A stretch of DNA of 64,000 nt from positions 62,001-126,000 of the forward strand of contig NZ_FRCK01000003.1 in NCBI RefSeq assembly GCF_900142875.1. Reading direction: 5' to 3'. This DNA comes from Paracoccus solventivorans (GTDB lineage: Bacteria > Pseudomonadota > Alphaproteobacteria > Rhodobacterales > Rhodobacteraceae). A program made the translations under genes and the position numbers. Numbering within the stretch: the stretch's first letter is position 1; every line of letters starts with the position of its first letter. Under the pieces are notes generated by a model. It had not been told where the DNA came from, did no database searches, and saw only the letters and a list, made by a program, of their open reading frames with translations. This document shows positions 33,425 through 41,562 of this stretch, one piece after another.

Positions 33425-34101
33425 AGCCGCTGATCCTGCTGGTCGAGGACGAGCCGGCGCAGCGCGACGTGATCGCCTATAACCTCGCGGCCGAGGGCTA
33501 TCAGGTGGCCGAGGCCGGCGACGGCGAAGAGGCGATGCTGCTGGTCGCGGAAAACCCGCCCGACCTGGTGATCCTGGACTGGATGATGCCGAACCTGTCG
33601 GGGATCGAGGTCTGCCGCCGGCTCAAGTCCAACCCCGACACCCGCGCGATCCCGGTGATCATGCTGTCGGCGCGGCTGGACGTGCCCGACCGGGTGCGCG
33701 GGCTGGAAACCGGCGCCGATGATTACGTCGGCAAGCCCTATTCCCTGGCCGAGCTGATGGCCCGCATCCGCGCCAACCTGCGGCGGGTGCACCCGGCCGC
33801 GGCCGGCGCCGTGCTCGAGTTCCGGGACCTGCGGCTGGACGCCGAGGCCCACCGCGTCACCCGCGCCGGCCACGAGATCGAGCTGAGCCCGACCGAGTTC
33901 CGCCTGCTGGCCACGCTGATGGAAAAGCCCGGGCAGGTGCTCAGCCGCGAACGGCTGCTGGACCGGGTGTGGGGCCGCGACATCCACGTCGAATCGCGCA
34001 CCGTCGACGTGCATGTCGGCCGGCTGCGCAAGGCGCTGTGCCAGCACGGCGGCGACGACCTGCTGCGCACCGTCCGCGGCGCGGGCTACGCGCTGGGCTG
34101 A
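33409..34101 (+). CDS. phoB: phosphate response regulator PhoB
   Basis: 230-residue OmpR-type response regulator. The receiver has the acidic pair in LLVEDEPAQ, phospho-acceptor D57 in VILDWMMP, the switch S in IMLSARLD and K in YVGKPY. The winged-helix effector includes LSPTEFRLLATLMEKPGQVLSRERLLDRVWG and the recognition helix segment ESRTVDVHVGRLRKAL. Starts inside the end of phoU with GGAGGGC as ribosome site. It should activate pst and phoA through the 11-bp-period arrays seen in front of both. Confidence 0.95.
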   Translation: MAVAVKPLILLVEDEPAQRDVIAYNLAAEGYQVAEAGDGEEAMLLVAENPPDLVILDWMMPNLSGIEVCRRLKSNPDTRAIPVIMLSARLDVPDRVRGLETGADDYVGKPYSLAELMARIRANLRRVHPAAAGAVLEFRDLRLDAEAHRVTRAGHEIELSPTEFRLLATLMEKPGQVLSRERLLDRVWGRDIHVESRTVDVHVGRLRKALCQHGGDDLLRTVRGAGYALG

Positions 34102-34187
34102 ACCGGCACCCCTGACCGCCCCCTTGCCGGGCGCATCGGTCCCAGCGCCGGTGCCGCCCGGTTTCGTTTCTGCGGCGCGGGGACGAA

Positions 34188-34227
34188 TTGTCACCAGCTC
34201 CTCACGCCATTCCAAAAGCAGCGTCAC
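34188..34227 (+). promoter_or_regulatory. distal Pho-box-like heptamers upstream of phoA
   Basis: TTGTCAC (34188), TCCTCAC (34199) and GCGTCAC (34221) lie at multiples of 11 bp (one intervening unit is poor), about 100 bases before the main phoA array. They could be an upstream PhoB cluster. The 325-base gap 34102-34426 otherwise holds no gene. Confidence 0.35.
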
Positions 34228-34324
34228 CCTCGACCGCCGCCGAGAGCTCGGCGCGCCGCCATCAGCCGTGGCTCCCCGAACTGCTGGCCGCCCTCCGACC
34301 GCCCCTGCCACCCGGGAAGCGCCG

Positions 34325-34380
34325 ATTTCACCGAACTGTCACGCCCCCGTGCCGCCGCTGTCACACAACCCCGCTAGACG
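34325..34380 (+). promoter_or_regulatory. Pho-box array and -10 of phoA
   Basis: ATTTCAC (34325), CTGTCAC (34336), CCGTGCC (34347) and CTGTCAC (34358) lie at exact 11-bp intervals with 4-bp spacers CGAA, GCCC and GCCG. Two units equal the CTGTCAC consensus. TAGACG at 34375, ten bases after the last unit, is the likely -10, with the same spacing and nearly the same hexamer as the pstS promoter. The phoA start is 46 bases further on. Strong support for direct PhoB control. Confidence 0.82.
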
Positions 34381-34426
34381 GTGCCGCAGGGCCAGCCGCC
34401 CTGCACGAAACTCCGATGAGGACCAT

Positions 34427-36175
34427 ATGCGCACTATCGTTTCCGCCCTTGCGGCCAGCACCATCCTGGCGGGCGCCGCCGGCGCGGCCGAGATCTATCC
34501 GCTGGACCGGGCGACGATCCTTGCGAAATCGCCGTTCGACTTCAAGGTCGAGCTCGACGCCGCCCATGGCGAAGCCGACATCGCGGTCACGGTGAACGGC
34601 AAGCCCTATGCCGAGGTGTTCGGCCAGCCGGCCGCGTTCGTTGCCGAGGAAACGGATGCCGACGGCGCCACCCTGGGATCGGCGCTGATCCTGCGCGACC
34701 TGTCGCTGGCCGAGCCGGGCCGCTACACCGTCGAGGTCAAGGCCGGGGACGAGACGAAATCCGCGACGTGGGAGGTCTATGCCACCGCCGAGGCGCCGCG
34801 CGTCCGCAACGTCATCTTCATCATCGGCGACGGGCTGTCGGTGGCGCACCGCACCTCGGCCCGGATCATGTCCCGGGGGATGACCGGCGGCAAGGCCGAC
34901 GGCCGGCTGGCGATGGACGATCTGGACCACATGGCCTTCATCGGCACCTCCTCGACGCATTCCATCGCCACCGATTCCGCCAACACCGCCTCGGCCTACA
35001 TGACCGGGCACAAAAGCCGGGTGAACGCGCTGGGCGTCTATGCCGACCGCACCCCCGACAGCCTGGACGACCCCCGCGTCGAGACCATCGCCGAGGCGCT
35101 GCGCCGCACCACCAACAAGGCGATCGGCATCGTCTCGAACTCGGAACTGCAGGACGCCACCCCGGCGGCGGTGGTGGCCCACACCCGCCGTCGCGGCGAC
35201 AAGGCCGAGATCACCGGCATGTTCCACGAGGTGCTGCCCGAGGTGATGCTGGGCGGCGGCTCGGCCTATTTCCTGAACGCCGAGGTGCCCGGCTCCAAGC
35301 GCAAGGATGACAAGGACTATATCCAGCTGTTCCGCGACGCGGGCTATGCCATCGCCACCACGCGCGAGGAACTGGCCGCGGGCACCAACGCCGGGCGCCT
35401 GCTGGGGCTGTTCCACACCGGCAACATGGACACCTGGCTGGACCGCAACCAACTGGGCAAGGGCACGGTCGACAAGTTCCCCGATCAGCCCGGGCTGGTC
35501 GAGATGACCGCCGCCGCGCTGGACCAGCTGTCGCGCAACGAGGACGGGTTCTTCCTGATGGTCGAGGCCGCCTCGGTCGACAAGATGTCCCACCCGATGG
35601 ACTGGGAACGCGCGGTGCTGGACACGATCGAGCTGGACCACACCGTCGCCCTGGCCCGCGACTTCGCCGCCCGGAACCCCGACACGCTGGTCGTGCTGAC
35701 CGGCGACCACACCCACGGGCTGTCGCTGATCGGCACCATCGACACCGAAAAGCCCGGCGACGACATGCGCGAAAAGCTTGCCGTCTACGACGACGCGGGC
35801 TTTCCCGATTACGTCGACGCCGATGGCGACGGCTATCCCGACAGCCTCGAGGTCAAGCGTCCGCTGGCGATCTTCTCGTCGAACTTCCCGGATTACTACG
35901 AGACCTGGGGCGCCAAGCTCGACGGCCCCTTCGTCCCGGCGATCCAGGACGGCGACGGCCGCTATGTCGCCAACGAGGCCTACAAGGACGTGCCCGGTGC
36001 GGTGCTGCGCACCGGCAACCTGCCGCGCGACAACGACACCGCCGTGCACGCGGTGGACGATGTGGTGCTGCAGGCCTCGGGCCCCGGGGCCGAGGCGTTC
36101 AAGGGCTACATGGAGCAGTCCGACGTCTACAAGGTGCTGGCCGACGTGCTTGCCCTGGGCACCGACCAGAAATGA
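34427..36175 (+). CDS. phoA: alkaline phosphatase
   Basis: 582-residue periplasmic alkaline phosphatase. Signal peptide MRTIVSALAASTILAGAAGA; residues about 22-120 form an extra N-terminal beta domain; the catalytic domain starts at VRNVIFIIGDGLSVAHRTSA (metal-binding Asp). Ser184 in IATDSANTASAYMTG is the predicted nucleophile; further metal ligands lie in MVEAASVDKMSHPMDW and LTGDHTHGLSLIGT. A DADGDGYPDSLE stretch looks like a calcium-binding loop. Larger than E. coli PhoA (471). ATG at 34427 follows GAGGA. Releases phosphate from organic phosphates under Pho control. Confidence 0.92.
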   Translation: MRTIVSALAASTILAGAAGAAEIYPLDRATILAKSPFDFKVELDAAHGEADIAVTVNGKPYAEVFGQPAAFVAEETDADGATLGSALILRDLSLAEPGRYTVEVKAGDETKSATWEVYATAEAPRVRNVIFIIGDGLSVAHRTSARIMSRGMTGGKADGRLAMDDLDHMAFIGTSSTHSIATDSANTASAYMTGHKSRVNALGVYADRTPDSLDDPRVETIAEALRRTTNKAIGIVSNSELQDATPAAVVAHTRRRGDKAEITGMFHEVLPEVMLGGGSAYFLNAEVPGSKRKDDKDYIQLFRDAGYAIATTREELAAGTNAGRLLGLFHTGNMDTWLDRNQLGKGTVDKFPDQPGLVEMTAAALDQLSRNEDGFFLMVEAASVDKMSHPMDWERAVLDTIELDHTVALARDFAARNPDTLVVLTGDHTHGLSLIGTIDTEKPGDDMREKLAVYDDAGFPDYVDADGDGYPDSLEVKRPLAIFSSNFPDYYETWGAKLDGPFVPAIQDGDGRYVANEAYKDVPGAVLRTGNLPRDNDTAVHAVDDVVLQASGPGAEAFKGYMEQSDVYKVLADVLALGTDQK

Positions 36176-36185
36176 CCCCCTGACC

Positions 36186-36214
36186 GCGGCTGCCCGGGGC
36201 GTCCGGGCGGCCGC
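36186..36214 (+). terminator. hairpin after phoA
   Basis: GCGGCTGCCCGG and CCGGGCGGCCGC form a 12-bp stem with one mismatch and a five-base loop, starting 10 bases after the phoA stop. There is no T-run, and the next gene starts only 22 bases beyond, so partial read-through into the metal-related ABC genes is possible. Confidence 0.5.
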
Positions 36215-36236
36215 AACCTGAAAAGCGATACCCGTG

Positions 36237-36692
36237 ATGACCCAGAACCTGACCCGCCGTTCCTGCCTGCCGCTGCTGGCCGCCGCGCTGTCGCTGCCCG
36301 CGCTGCGTCCCGCCGCCGCGGCCTCGCCCGATCTGTCCTTTGCCGAGCTTTACAGCTCGTTCAGCGCCCTGGGGCTCGAGTTCTCGGACAAGGTGAAGCA
36401 GCTGACCGGGCGCAAGGTCAGCATCCAGGGCTTCATGGCCCCGCCGCTGAAGGCCGAGGCGCAGTTCTTCGTCCTGACCGAGATCCCGATGGCGCTGTGC
36501 CCGTTCTGCTCGACCGACGCGGACTGGCCGGACAATATCCTTGTCGTCTATCTGGACCGCAAGCAGACTTTCACCGACCCGAACCAGCGCATCGAGGCCC
36601 GGGGCACGCTGGAACGCGGGTCCTGGACCGACCCCGAGACCGGCTTTGTCAGCCAGCTGCGCCTGCGCGGCGCGCGTTTCGCCAAGGTCTGA
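36237..36692 (+). CDS. exported protein with CPFC motif, DUF3299-like
   Basis: 151-residue secreted protein. The N-terminus NLTRRSCLPLLAAALSLPALRPAAAAS looks like a twin-arginine-type signal. The mature part contains KVSIQGFMAPPL and FVLTEIPMALCPFCSTD, followed by an OB-like beta-rich stretch; this layout resembles DUF3299-type proteins encoded with metal-linked ABC systems. The CPFC pair could bind metal. ATG 36237 (or GTG 36234). It heads a three-gene unit with an ATPase six bases downstream and a permease with a His/acid-rich loop. Function not established. Confidence 0.65.
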   Translation: MTQNLTRRSCLPLLAAALSLPALRPAAAASPDLSFAELYSSFSALGLEFSDKVKQLTGRKVSIQGFMAPPLKAEAQFFVLTEIPMALCPFCSTDADWPDNILVVYLDRKQTFTDPNQRIEARGTLERGSWTDPETGFVSQLRLRGARFAKV

Positions 36693-36698
36693 TCCGGG

Positions 36699-37379
36699 AT
36701 GCTGTCACTGGCCCTGACCGGGGTCGAGGTCGGGTTCCCCGGCCTCGACACCCCGGCGCTGAGCATTCCCCGGCTGAGCGTCGCCGCGGGCGGGCAGCTG
36801 GCGATTGCCGGCCCGTCCGGGTCCGGCAAATCGACGCTGGTCAACGTGATCACCGGGCTGGAGCGCCCCGGCGCCGGGCAGGTGCTGTGGAACGGCACCG
36901 ACATCGCGCGCCTGCCCGAAAGCGCCCGCGACCGCTGGCGCGGCGCCAATGTCGGGCTGGTGATGCAGGATTTCCACCTGTTCCCCGGGCTGTCGGCGCT
37001 GGAAAACACGCTGCTGCCCGCGCGGCTGGCCCGGGTGGCGGACCGGGCGCTGGCCGCCCGCGCGGCCGGGCTGCTGGCCGAGGTCGGGCTGCACCGTCCC
37101 GCGCAGAAGGTCGAGACCATGTCGCGCGGCGAGATGCAGCGCGTCGCCGTCGCCCGCGCGCTGCTGCGCCGCCCCGGGGTAATCGTTGCAGATGAACCGA
37201 CCGCCAGCCTCGACCCCGCCAACGGCGCCGCCATCGGGGCGCTGCTGGTCGGGCTGGCGCGCCGCAGCGGGGCGACGCTGATCGTTGTCTCGCACGACCC
37301 CGCGCTGATCGCCCTGCTGCCCCGCCGCCTGACCCTGGCCGGCGGCGTGGTCCACGAAGACGTGACGGAGCCCGCCTGA
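36699..37379 (+). CDS. ABC transporter ATP-binding protein (LolD/MacB type)
   Basis: 226-residue ABC ATPase of the MacB/LolD group, whose partners are FtsX-like permeases. Walker A GPSGSGKST, Q-loop VMQDFHLFPGLSALEN, Walker B VIVADEPTASLDP and H-loop IVVSHDPAL are intact. The signature motif reads MSRGEMQRVAVARALL, so the usual LSGGQ is SRGEM; the central Gly and the following Arg block remain, so ATPase activity is still likely. Its stop overlaps the permease start (TGATG). Confidence 0.9.
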   Translation: MLSLALTGVEVGFPGLDTPALSIPRLSVAAGGQLAIAGPSGSGKSTLVNVITGLERPGAGQVLWNGTDIARLPESARDRWRGANVGLVMQDFHLFPGLSALENTLLPARLARVADRALAARAAGLLAEVGLHRPAQKVETMSRGEMQRVAVARALLRRPGVIVADEPTASLDPANGAAIGALLVGLARRSGATLIVVSHDPALIALLPRRLTLAGGVVHEDVTEPA

Positions 37380-38740
37380 TGCTGCGTTTCATCCTTGCCG
37401 ATCTGGGCCGCATGAAGGCGGGCGCGCTGGTCATCGTGGCGCTGGTGGCGCTGGCGGCGGCGCTGGGGGTCGCGGTCACCTTGCAGGAACGCGCGCTGCG
37501 GCTGGGCAGCGCCCGCGCCGCCGACAAGTTCGAGCTGGTGATCGGCGCCCCGGGCAGCGAGACGCAGCTGGTCCTCTCCACCGTCTTCCTGCAACCCGCG
37601 GCGCTGCCGCTGGTGGGCGGCGACGTGCTGGCCGCGCTGCACGACGACCCCCGCGTCGCCTGGGCCGCGCCGGTGGGCTTCGGCGATTTCCACCACGGCA
37701 CCCCGGTGATCGGCACCACCGCCCGCCTGATTTCCGAAACCGCCCCCGGCATGGCCCAGGGCCGGATGTTCGCGACCGAGGGCGAGGCCGTAGCCGGCGC
37801 CCTGACCGGCCTTGCGCCCGGTGACGAGATCACCCCCACCCACGGCGAGCTGGGCCACGACCACGAGAACGTGCGCTACCGCATCACCGGCCGGCTCGCG
37901 CCCACCAACACCCCCTGGGACCGTGCCATCATGGTGCCGATCCAGTCGGTGTGGCGGGTGCATGGCATGGCAGCCGGGCATGACCACGCCGAGGATGAAG
38001 CCCACGGCAGCCTCGACCCCGACACGGAGGGCCCGAGGCAAAGCGCGGACCATGACAACCCCGAATCCGCTGCGCAGCACCTCGTGGAGGGCGACGGCCA
38101 TGGCGACCTTGACTCTGCTGAGCAGGAACATGTGGAGGATGAAGCCCACGGCAGCTTCCACCCCGACGCGCCCCTGCCCGAGGAGGAGGGCTGGCACGGC
38201 GCCCCCGGCGTTCCCGCCATCCTGGTCAAGCCCGCGACCATCGCAGACGCCTACAAGCTGCGGCAGGATTACCGCGCGCAGGAGGACACCATGGCGGTAT
38301 TCCCGGCCGAGGTGCTGACCGGCCTTTACGCCACGCTCGGCGATGCGCGGCAGGTGCTGGCCGCCGTCGCCGCCGCGGCGCAGGCGCTGGTGGCGGTCGC
38401 GCTGCTTCTGGTGACGCTGACCCATGTCGGCCAGCGGCGGCGCCAGATCGGGGCGCTGCGGGCGCTGGGGGCGCCGCGCGGGGCGATCTTCGCCATGGTC
38501 TGGGGCGAGTTGTTCGCACTGGCTGCCGCCGGCATCGCGCTGGGGCTCGGCGCCGGTGTCCTCGCCGCCCGCCTGCTGTCCGCCGCGATCGCGCAGCGGC
38601 AGGGGTTCGAGCTTCCGGTCACGCTGACCGCGGGCGATCTGGCGGGGCTTGCGCTGCTGCTGGCCCTGGCGGCGCTGCTGTCCGCGCTGCCCGCCTGGCT
38701 CGCCTATCGGCAACCCGCGGTCGCCAGCCTGCGGGGGTAG
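37379..38740 (+). CDS. FtsX/MacB-like permease with His/Asp/Glu-rich loop
   Basis: 453-residue membrane protein: one N-terminal membrane helix (residues about 13-35), a large periplasmic region, and three C-terminal helices (about 320-450, including VAVALLLVTLTHVGQRRRQIGALRALGAPRG, the FtsX signature). Residues about 154-285 form a loop very rich in His, Asp and Glu (HGELGHDHE, HDHAEDEAHG, GDGHGDL), suited to Zn or Cu binding. The loop contains an internal duplication of EDEAHGS...PD. Together with the CPFC protein and the ATPase it resembles zinc-related (Zrg-like) systems; substrate inferred. Confidence 0.82.
   Translation: MLRFILADLGRMKAGALVIVALVALAAALGVAVTLQERALRLGSARAADKFELVIGAPGSETQLVLSTVFLQPAALPLVGGDVLAALHDDPRVAWAAPVGFGDFHHGTPVIGTTARLISETAPGMAQGRMFATEGEAVAGALTGLAPGDEITPTHGELGHDHENVRYRITGRLAPTNTPWDRAIMVPIQSVWRVHGMAAGHDHAEDEAHGSLDPDTEGPRQSADHDNPESAAQHLVEGDGHGDLDSAEQEHVEDEAHGSFHPDAPLPEEEGWHGAPGVPAILVKPATIADAYKLRQDYRAQEDTMAVFPAEVLTGLYATLGDARQVLAAVAAAAQALVAVALLLVTLTHVGQRRRQIGALRALGAPRGAIFAMVWGELFALAAAGIALGLGAGVLAARLLSAAIAQRQGFELPVTLTAGDLAGLALLLALAALLSALPAWLAYRQPAVASLRG
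37991..38155 (+). repeat. in-frame duplication inside the metal-binding loop
   Basis: A 21-base stretch beginning GAGGATGAAGCCCACGG occurs identically at 37991-38011 and 38135-38155, 144 bases (48 codons) apart and in the same frame, encoding EDEAHGS twice. The DNA identity suggests a recent internal duplication that enlarged the acidic/His-rich loop. Confidence 0.75.
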
Positions 38741-39564
38741 GGCGGACGCGGCGTGTCGGGGGGCCTGCGGCTGCTGGTGAGGCTGGCGGAGTTGCTGTTG
38801 GTGTTGCTGACATATCGGAAGCTGCGGTCGGCAACCTGAGGAAGCAGGCTCTCGCGGCAGTCTGCGATTGCCGGCTTGCGGGTAGGGAGAGGCGTCCCTT
38901 CCCGAGAAGCTTGGCCGCCGGCTCCGGCAGTCCCACTGTGAAGCCTGCTGCCAGCACCATGCGCGCGGCAGACGGGGAAACCCGCGGTCGCTGGCTGGAG
39001 GCGTAGCGCCAGCGAACGTTCTTTGTTGCGGCGCTTGCCCTGCCGCTGGTGCAGGCTGGGCTGGCGATCGCAATCTTCGGTTGCCAGCCGGTTGGGTAGA
39101 GAGCGTTTCTTCTCGCCTTGCCGCTGGTCCTACGAGTGCTGTCGGCCCGTCTCGGGTGCTGCCGGTATGGCTGGCTGTGGGCAGCTGCCGTTGCCGGGCT
39201 GCACGATCAGGAGCCTGCGCCTTTTTCCACGACGCCCCCTCCTGCCCGCTTCTGCAAGGGCGGCATCTCGTCGCATGGTTGAGGGAAATACGTCACCGCT
39301 GGTGGCGCAGCGCGGGTGTCCGGCCTAGGGTGCGGCGCTGGCGCGTTGCCGGGTTGCGGCGCCGCTCGCCCGGTCTGGGGACGAGGGGGCCGGGCCCGCT
39401 GCGGGCGATGTGGGTGATCCCGGCAAGCGTGCCCCGATGTCGGACCCGCGACCCTACGCGGGACGGCGCATCGCCGGCAAGCTTGAACGCGTCGATGCGG
39501 GCATGTAACCGGCGGTGCCCCGGCGCCTTGGCGAAACGGACGACCGCCGGAAAGAGATGATCTG
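38741..39564. other. gene-free stretch with weak internal repetition
   Basis: About 820 bases between the permease and the exporter. Frames crossing it show no recognisable protein, with compositionally odd Arg/Ser/Cys-rich translations. Two imperfect copies of an about 85-base segment start with GCAGGCT at 38844 and 39051, each followed by a TTGCC...GGGTAG..GAGAG...CTTG.CCGC.GG pattern. It may be decayed DNA, a repeat family or a structured RNA; no promoter or RNA motif is certain. Confidence 0.4.
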
Positions 39565-40578
39565 ATGATGCAATTTGCCGCCTCCATGCCGCGGCGCCTG
39601 CGGCTGCTGTTCCCGGGGCTGGTGTCCTCGCTGACCGTGGCGCTGGCCGCCAAGTTCGTTTCGGAACATTACGGCGCGCCGGTGATGCTGATCGCGCTGC
39701 TGCTCGGCATGGCCTTTGCCTTTCTGGCTGAGCCCGGGGCACCGACCGAGCCGGGCATCGAGTTCGCCTCGCGCCGGCTGCTGCGCTTCGGGGTGGCGCT
39801 GCTGGGGCTGGGGATCACCGTCCAGCAGATCGCCGCGGCGGGGGTCGAGGTGGTGTTCGTCATTCTGGCCGGGGTGGCGCTGACCATCGCGGGCGGGGTG
39901 GTGCTGGCGCGGCTGTCGGGGCGGTCGCTGCCCTTCGGGCTGCTGGCCGGGGGCGCGGTGGCGATCTGCGGGGCCTCGGCGGCACTGGCGATTGCCTCGG
40001 TGCTGCCGAAAACCGATCCGAACCACGAGCGCGACACCATCTTCACCGTGATCGCCGTCACCGCGCTGTCGACGCTGGCGATGATCCTTTACCCGATCAT
40101 CGGCGCGGCGCTGGGGCTGTCGGACCATGCGATGGGGGTGTTCTTCGGCGCCACCATCCACGACGTGGCGCAGGTGGTCGGCGCGGGCTATTCGGTGTCG
40201 GACGAGGCCGGGGCCACCGCCACCTTCGTCAAGCTGCTGCGGGTGGCGCTGCTGGTGCCGGTGGTGGTGGGGCTGTCGGTGGTCTTCGGCAAGGGCCGCG
40301 CGCCCGGCCAGTCCGGCGGGCTGCCGATCCCGTTCTTCGTCATCGGCTTTGCCGCGCTGGTGCTGGTCGGCAGCGCCAATGTCATCCCGCCCGAGGCGAC
40401 CGCGCTGCTGCTGGAACTGTCGCGCTGGTGCCTGATCATCGCCATCGCGGCGCTGGGAATGAAGACCTCGCTGAAGAAGCTGGGCGAGGTCGGCGGCGGC
40501 GCCATCGCCATGGTCTGCGGGCTGACGGTGCTGCTCGCGGCATTCGCGCTGGCGGCGATCGAGCTGCTGCACATCTGA
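39565..40578 (+). CDS. YeiH/COG2855 putative sulfate exporter (TauZ-like)
   Basis: 337-residue membrane protein with about ten hydrophobic segments, of the YeiH (COG2855) family. Hallmarks: LLRFGVALLGLGITVQQIAAAG, GGAVAICGASAALAIASVLP, FFGATIHDVAQVVGAGYSVSDEAG and MKTSLKKLGEVGG. Family members are named putative sulfate exporters; TauZ/SuyZ of Paracoccus belong here and are thought to export sulfate made from sulfonates. It lies next to a TauE-type exporter (convergent) but about 22 kb from tpa. Starts at 39565 or 39568. Confidence 0.85.
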   Translation: MMQFAASMPRRLRLLFPGLVSSLTVALAAKFVSEHYGAPVMLIALLLGMAFAFLAEPGAPTEPGIEFASRRLLRFGVALLGLGITVQQIAAAGVEVVFVILAGVALTIAGGVVLARLSGRSLPFGLLAGGAVAICGASAALAIASVLPKTDPNHERDTIFTVIAVTALSTLAMILYPIIGAALGLSDHAMGVFFGATIHDVAQVVGAGYSVSDEAGATATFVKLLRVALLVPVVVGLSVVFGKGRAPGQSGGLPIPFFVIGFAALVLVGSANVIPPEATALLLELSRWCLIIAIAALGMKTSLKKLGEVGGGAIAMVCGLTVLLAAFALAAIELLHI

Positions 40579-40597
40579 TCCCCCCGGCAAGCGCGGC

Positions 40598-41341
40598 TCA
40601 GAGCAGCTCGCGCAGCGCCAGCGCCAGCCCCGAGCCGAACATCACCAGGATCAGCAGCCGGCGGAATTGCGCATCGCTGAGCCGGTGGAACAGGGCGATG
40701 CCGAATTGCGCGCCGATCAGCGTGCCCGGCAGGGCAAGGCCGACCAGCAGCAGGGTCTCGCGGTCATAGATGCCCTGCAGGGCGAACAGCAGCACCGCCA
40801 CGCCCAGGATCCCGACGTTATAGGGCTGCAGCACCGCGCGGGTCTCGCCCTTGGGCCAGGGGCGCATGGCGCACCACATCGTCGGCAGCGCCCCCGACAG
40901 CGAGGCGGCGCCCCCCAGCACCCCGCCCATGAACCCGATGCCCGCATCCAGCACCGGCGTCGGCCGCTGGAACCGCGGCAGCGAGCGGCGCAGGCTGAAG
41001 AAGCCGCCATAGGCGACCATGAACCCGGCGATGGCCAGCTTCAGCGCCAGCACGCTGACCATGCCCAGCAGCGTGACCCCCATCGGCAGCCCGACCAGCC
41101 CCGGCAGCAGGAACCGGGACAGCCGCCCGGGCTGGGCGCGGATTTCGCCCCGGATCACCCACAGCCCCTGCAGGCCGCTGACCACCGACATCACCACCAC
41201 CACCGCCACCGCCTGCTGCGCCGGCATGATCTGCAGCCACAGCCCCAGCGCCAGCAGCGCCGTCCCGAACCCGGCCAGCCCGTTGATGAAGCCGCCGGCC
41301 ACCGCCCCGGCCATCAGCACCGCGAGATAATCCAGCGTCAT
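40598..41341 (-). CDS. TauE/SafE-family (DUF81) sulfite/anion exporter
   Basis: 247-residue membrane protein of the TauE/SafE family: MTLDYLAVLMAGAVAGGFINGLAGFGTALLALGLWL, then a mid-protein GFMGGVLGGAASLSGALPTMWC repeat of the same Gly-rich motif, with about eight membrane helices. Family members export sulfite, sulfoacetate or related anions. The ATG at 41341 is preceded by AAGG; a longer upstream frame has no membrane or signal content. Convergent with the COG2855 exporter, 20 bases apart, so two unrelated families of sulfur-oxyanion exporters stand side by side. Confidence 0.87.
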   Translation of the reverse strand: MTLDYLAVLMAGAVAGGFINGLAGFGTALLALGLWLQIMPAQQAVAVVVVMSVVSGLQGLWVIRGEIRAQPGRLSRFLLPGLVGLPMGVTLLGMVSVLALKLAIAGFMVAYGGFFSLRRSLPRFQRPTPVLDAGIGFMGGVLGGAASLSGALPTMWCAMRPWPKGETRAVLQPYNVGILGVAVLLFALQGIYDRETLLLVGLALPGTLIGAQFGIALFHRLSDAQFRRLLILVMFGSGLALALRELL

Positions 41342-41443
41342 GTCGCCCTTGTTGTTCTGGAGGGGGGGAGATGCGCCCTGATGCCGTCCCGGAGGGACGG
41401 CTGCCGCGGGGGCATTGCAAGCCGGGGTTCCGGGGGGCAAGAG

Positions 41444-41449
41444 TTTATA
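41444..41449 (-). promoter_or_regulatory. candidate -10 for the TauE-like gene
   Basis: Minus-strand TATAAA preceded by TG (extended -10 form TGTATAAA) in a short AT-rich island, about 100 bases upstream of the ATG at 41341. No good -35 is seen. Weak prediction. Confidence 0.3.
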
Positions 41450-41538
41450 CAGACATTCTTATGGAGTGCCTGCTGCGGGACCTCTGCGCAAGCCCGCCAA
41501 GGCCAACGGCCCCGGGCGGAGGTTCCCGGCGGAAACCA

Positions 41539-41557
41539 CCCCGGCCGCGTGCCGGGG
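41539..41557 (-). terminator. hairpin after the winged-helix regulator gene
   Basis: CCCCGGC and GCCGGGG form a perfect 7-bp stem with a CGCGT loop, five bases beyond the stop of the minus-strand regulator gene. No strong T-run follows on the minus strand (GGTGGTTTCC). Probable transcript end. Confidence 0.5.
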
Positions 41558-41562
41558 AGGGA

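Noticed and set aside
39451..39507. Small plus-strand frame MSDPRPYAGRRIAGKLE ending in TAA just before the COG2855 exporter
   Set aside because: About 23 codons, no ribosome site or recognisable family; not enough support.
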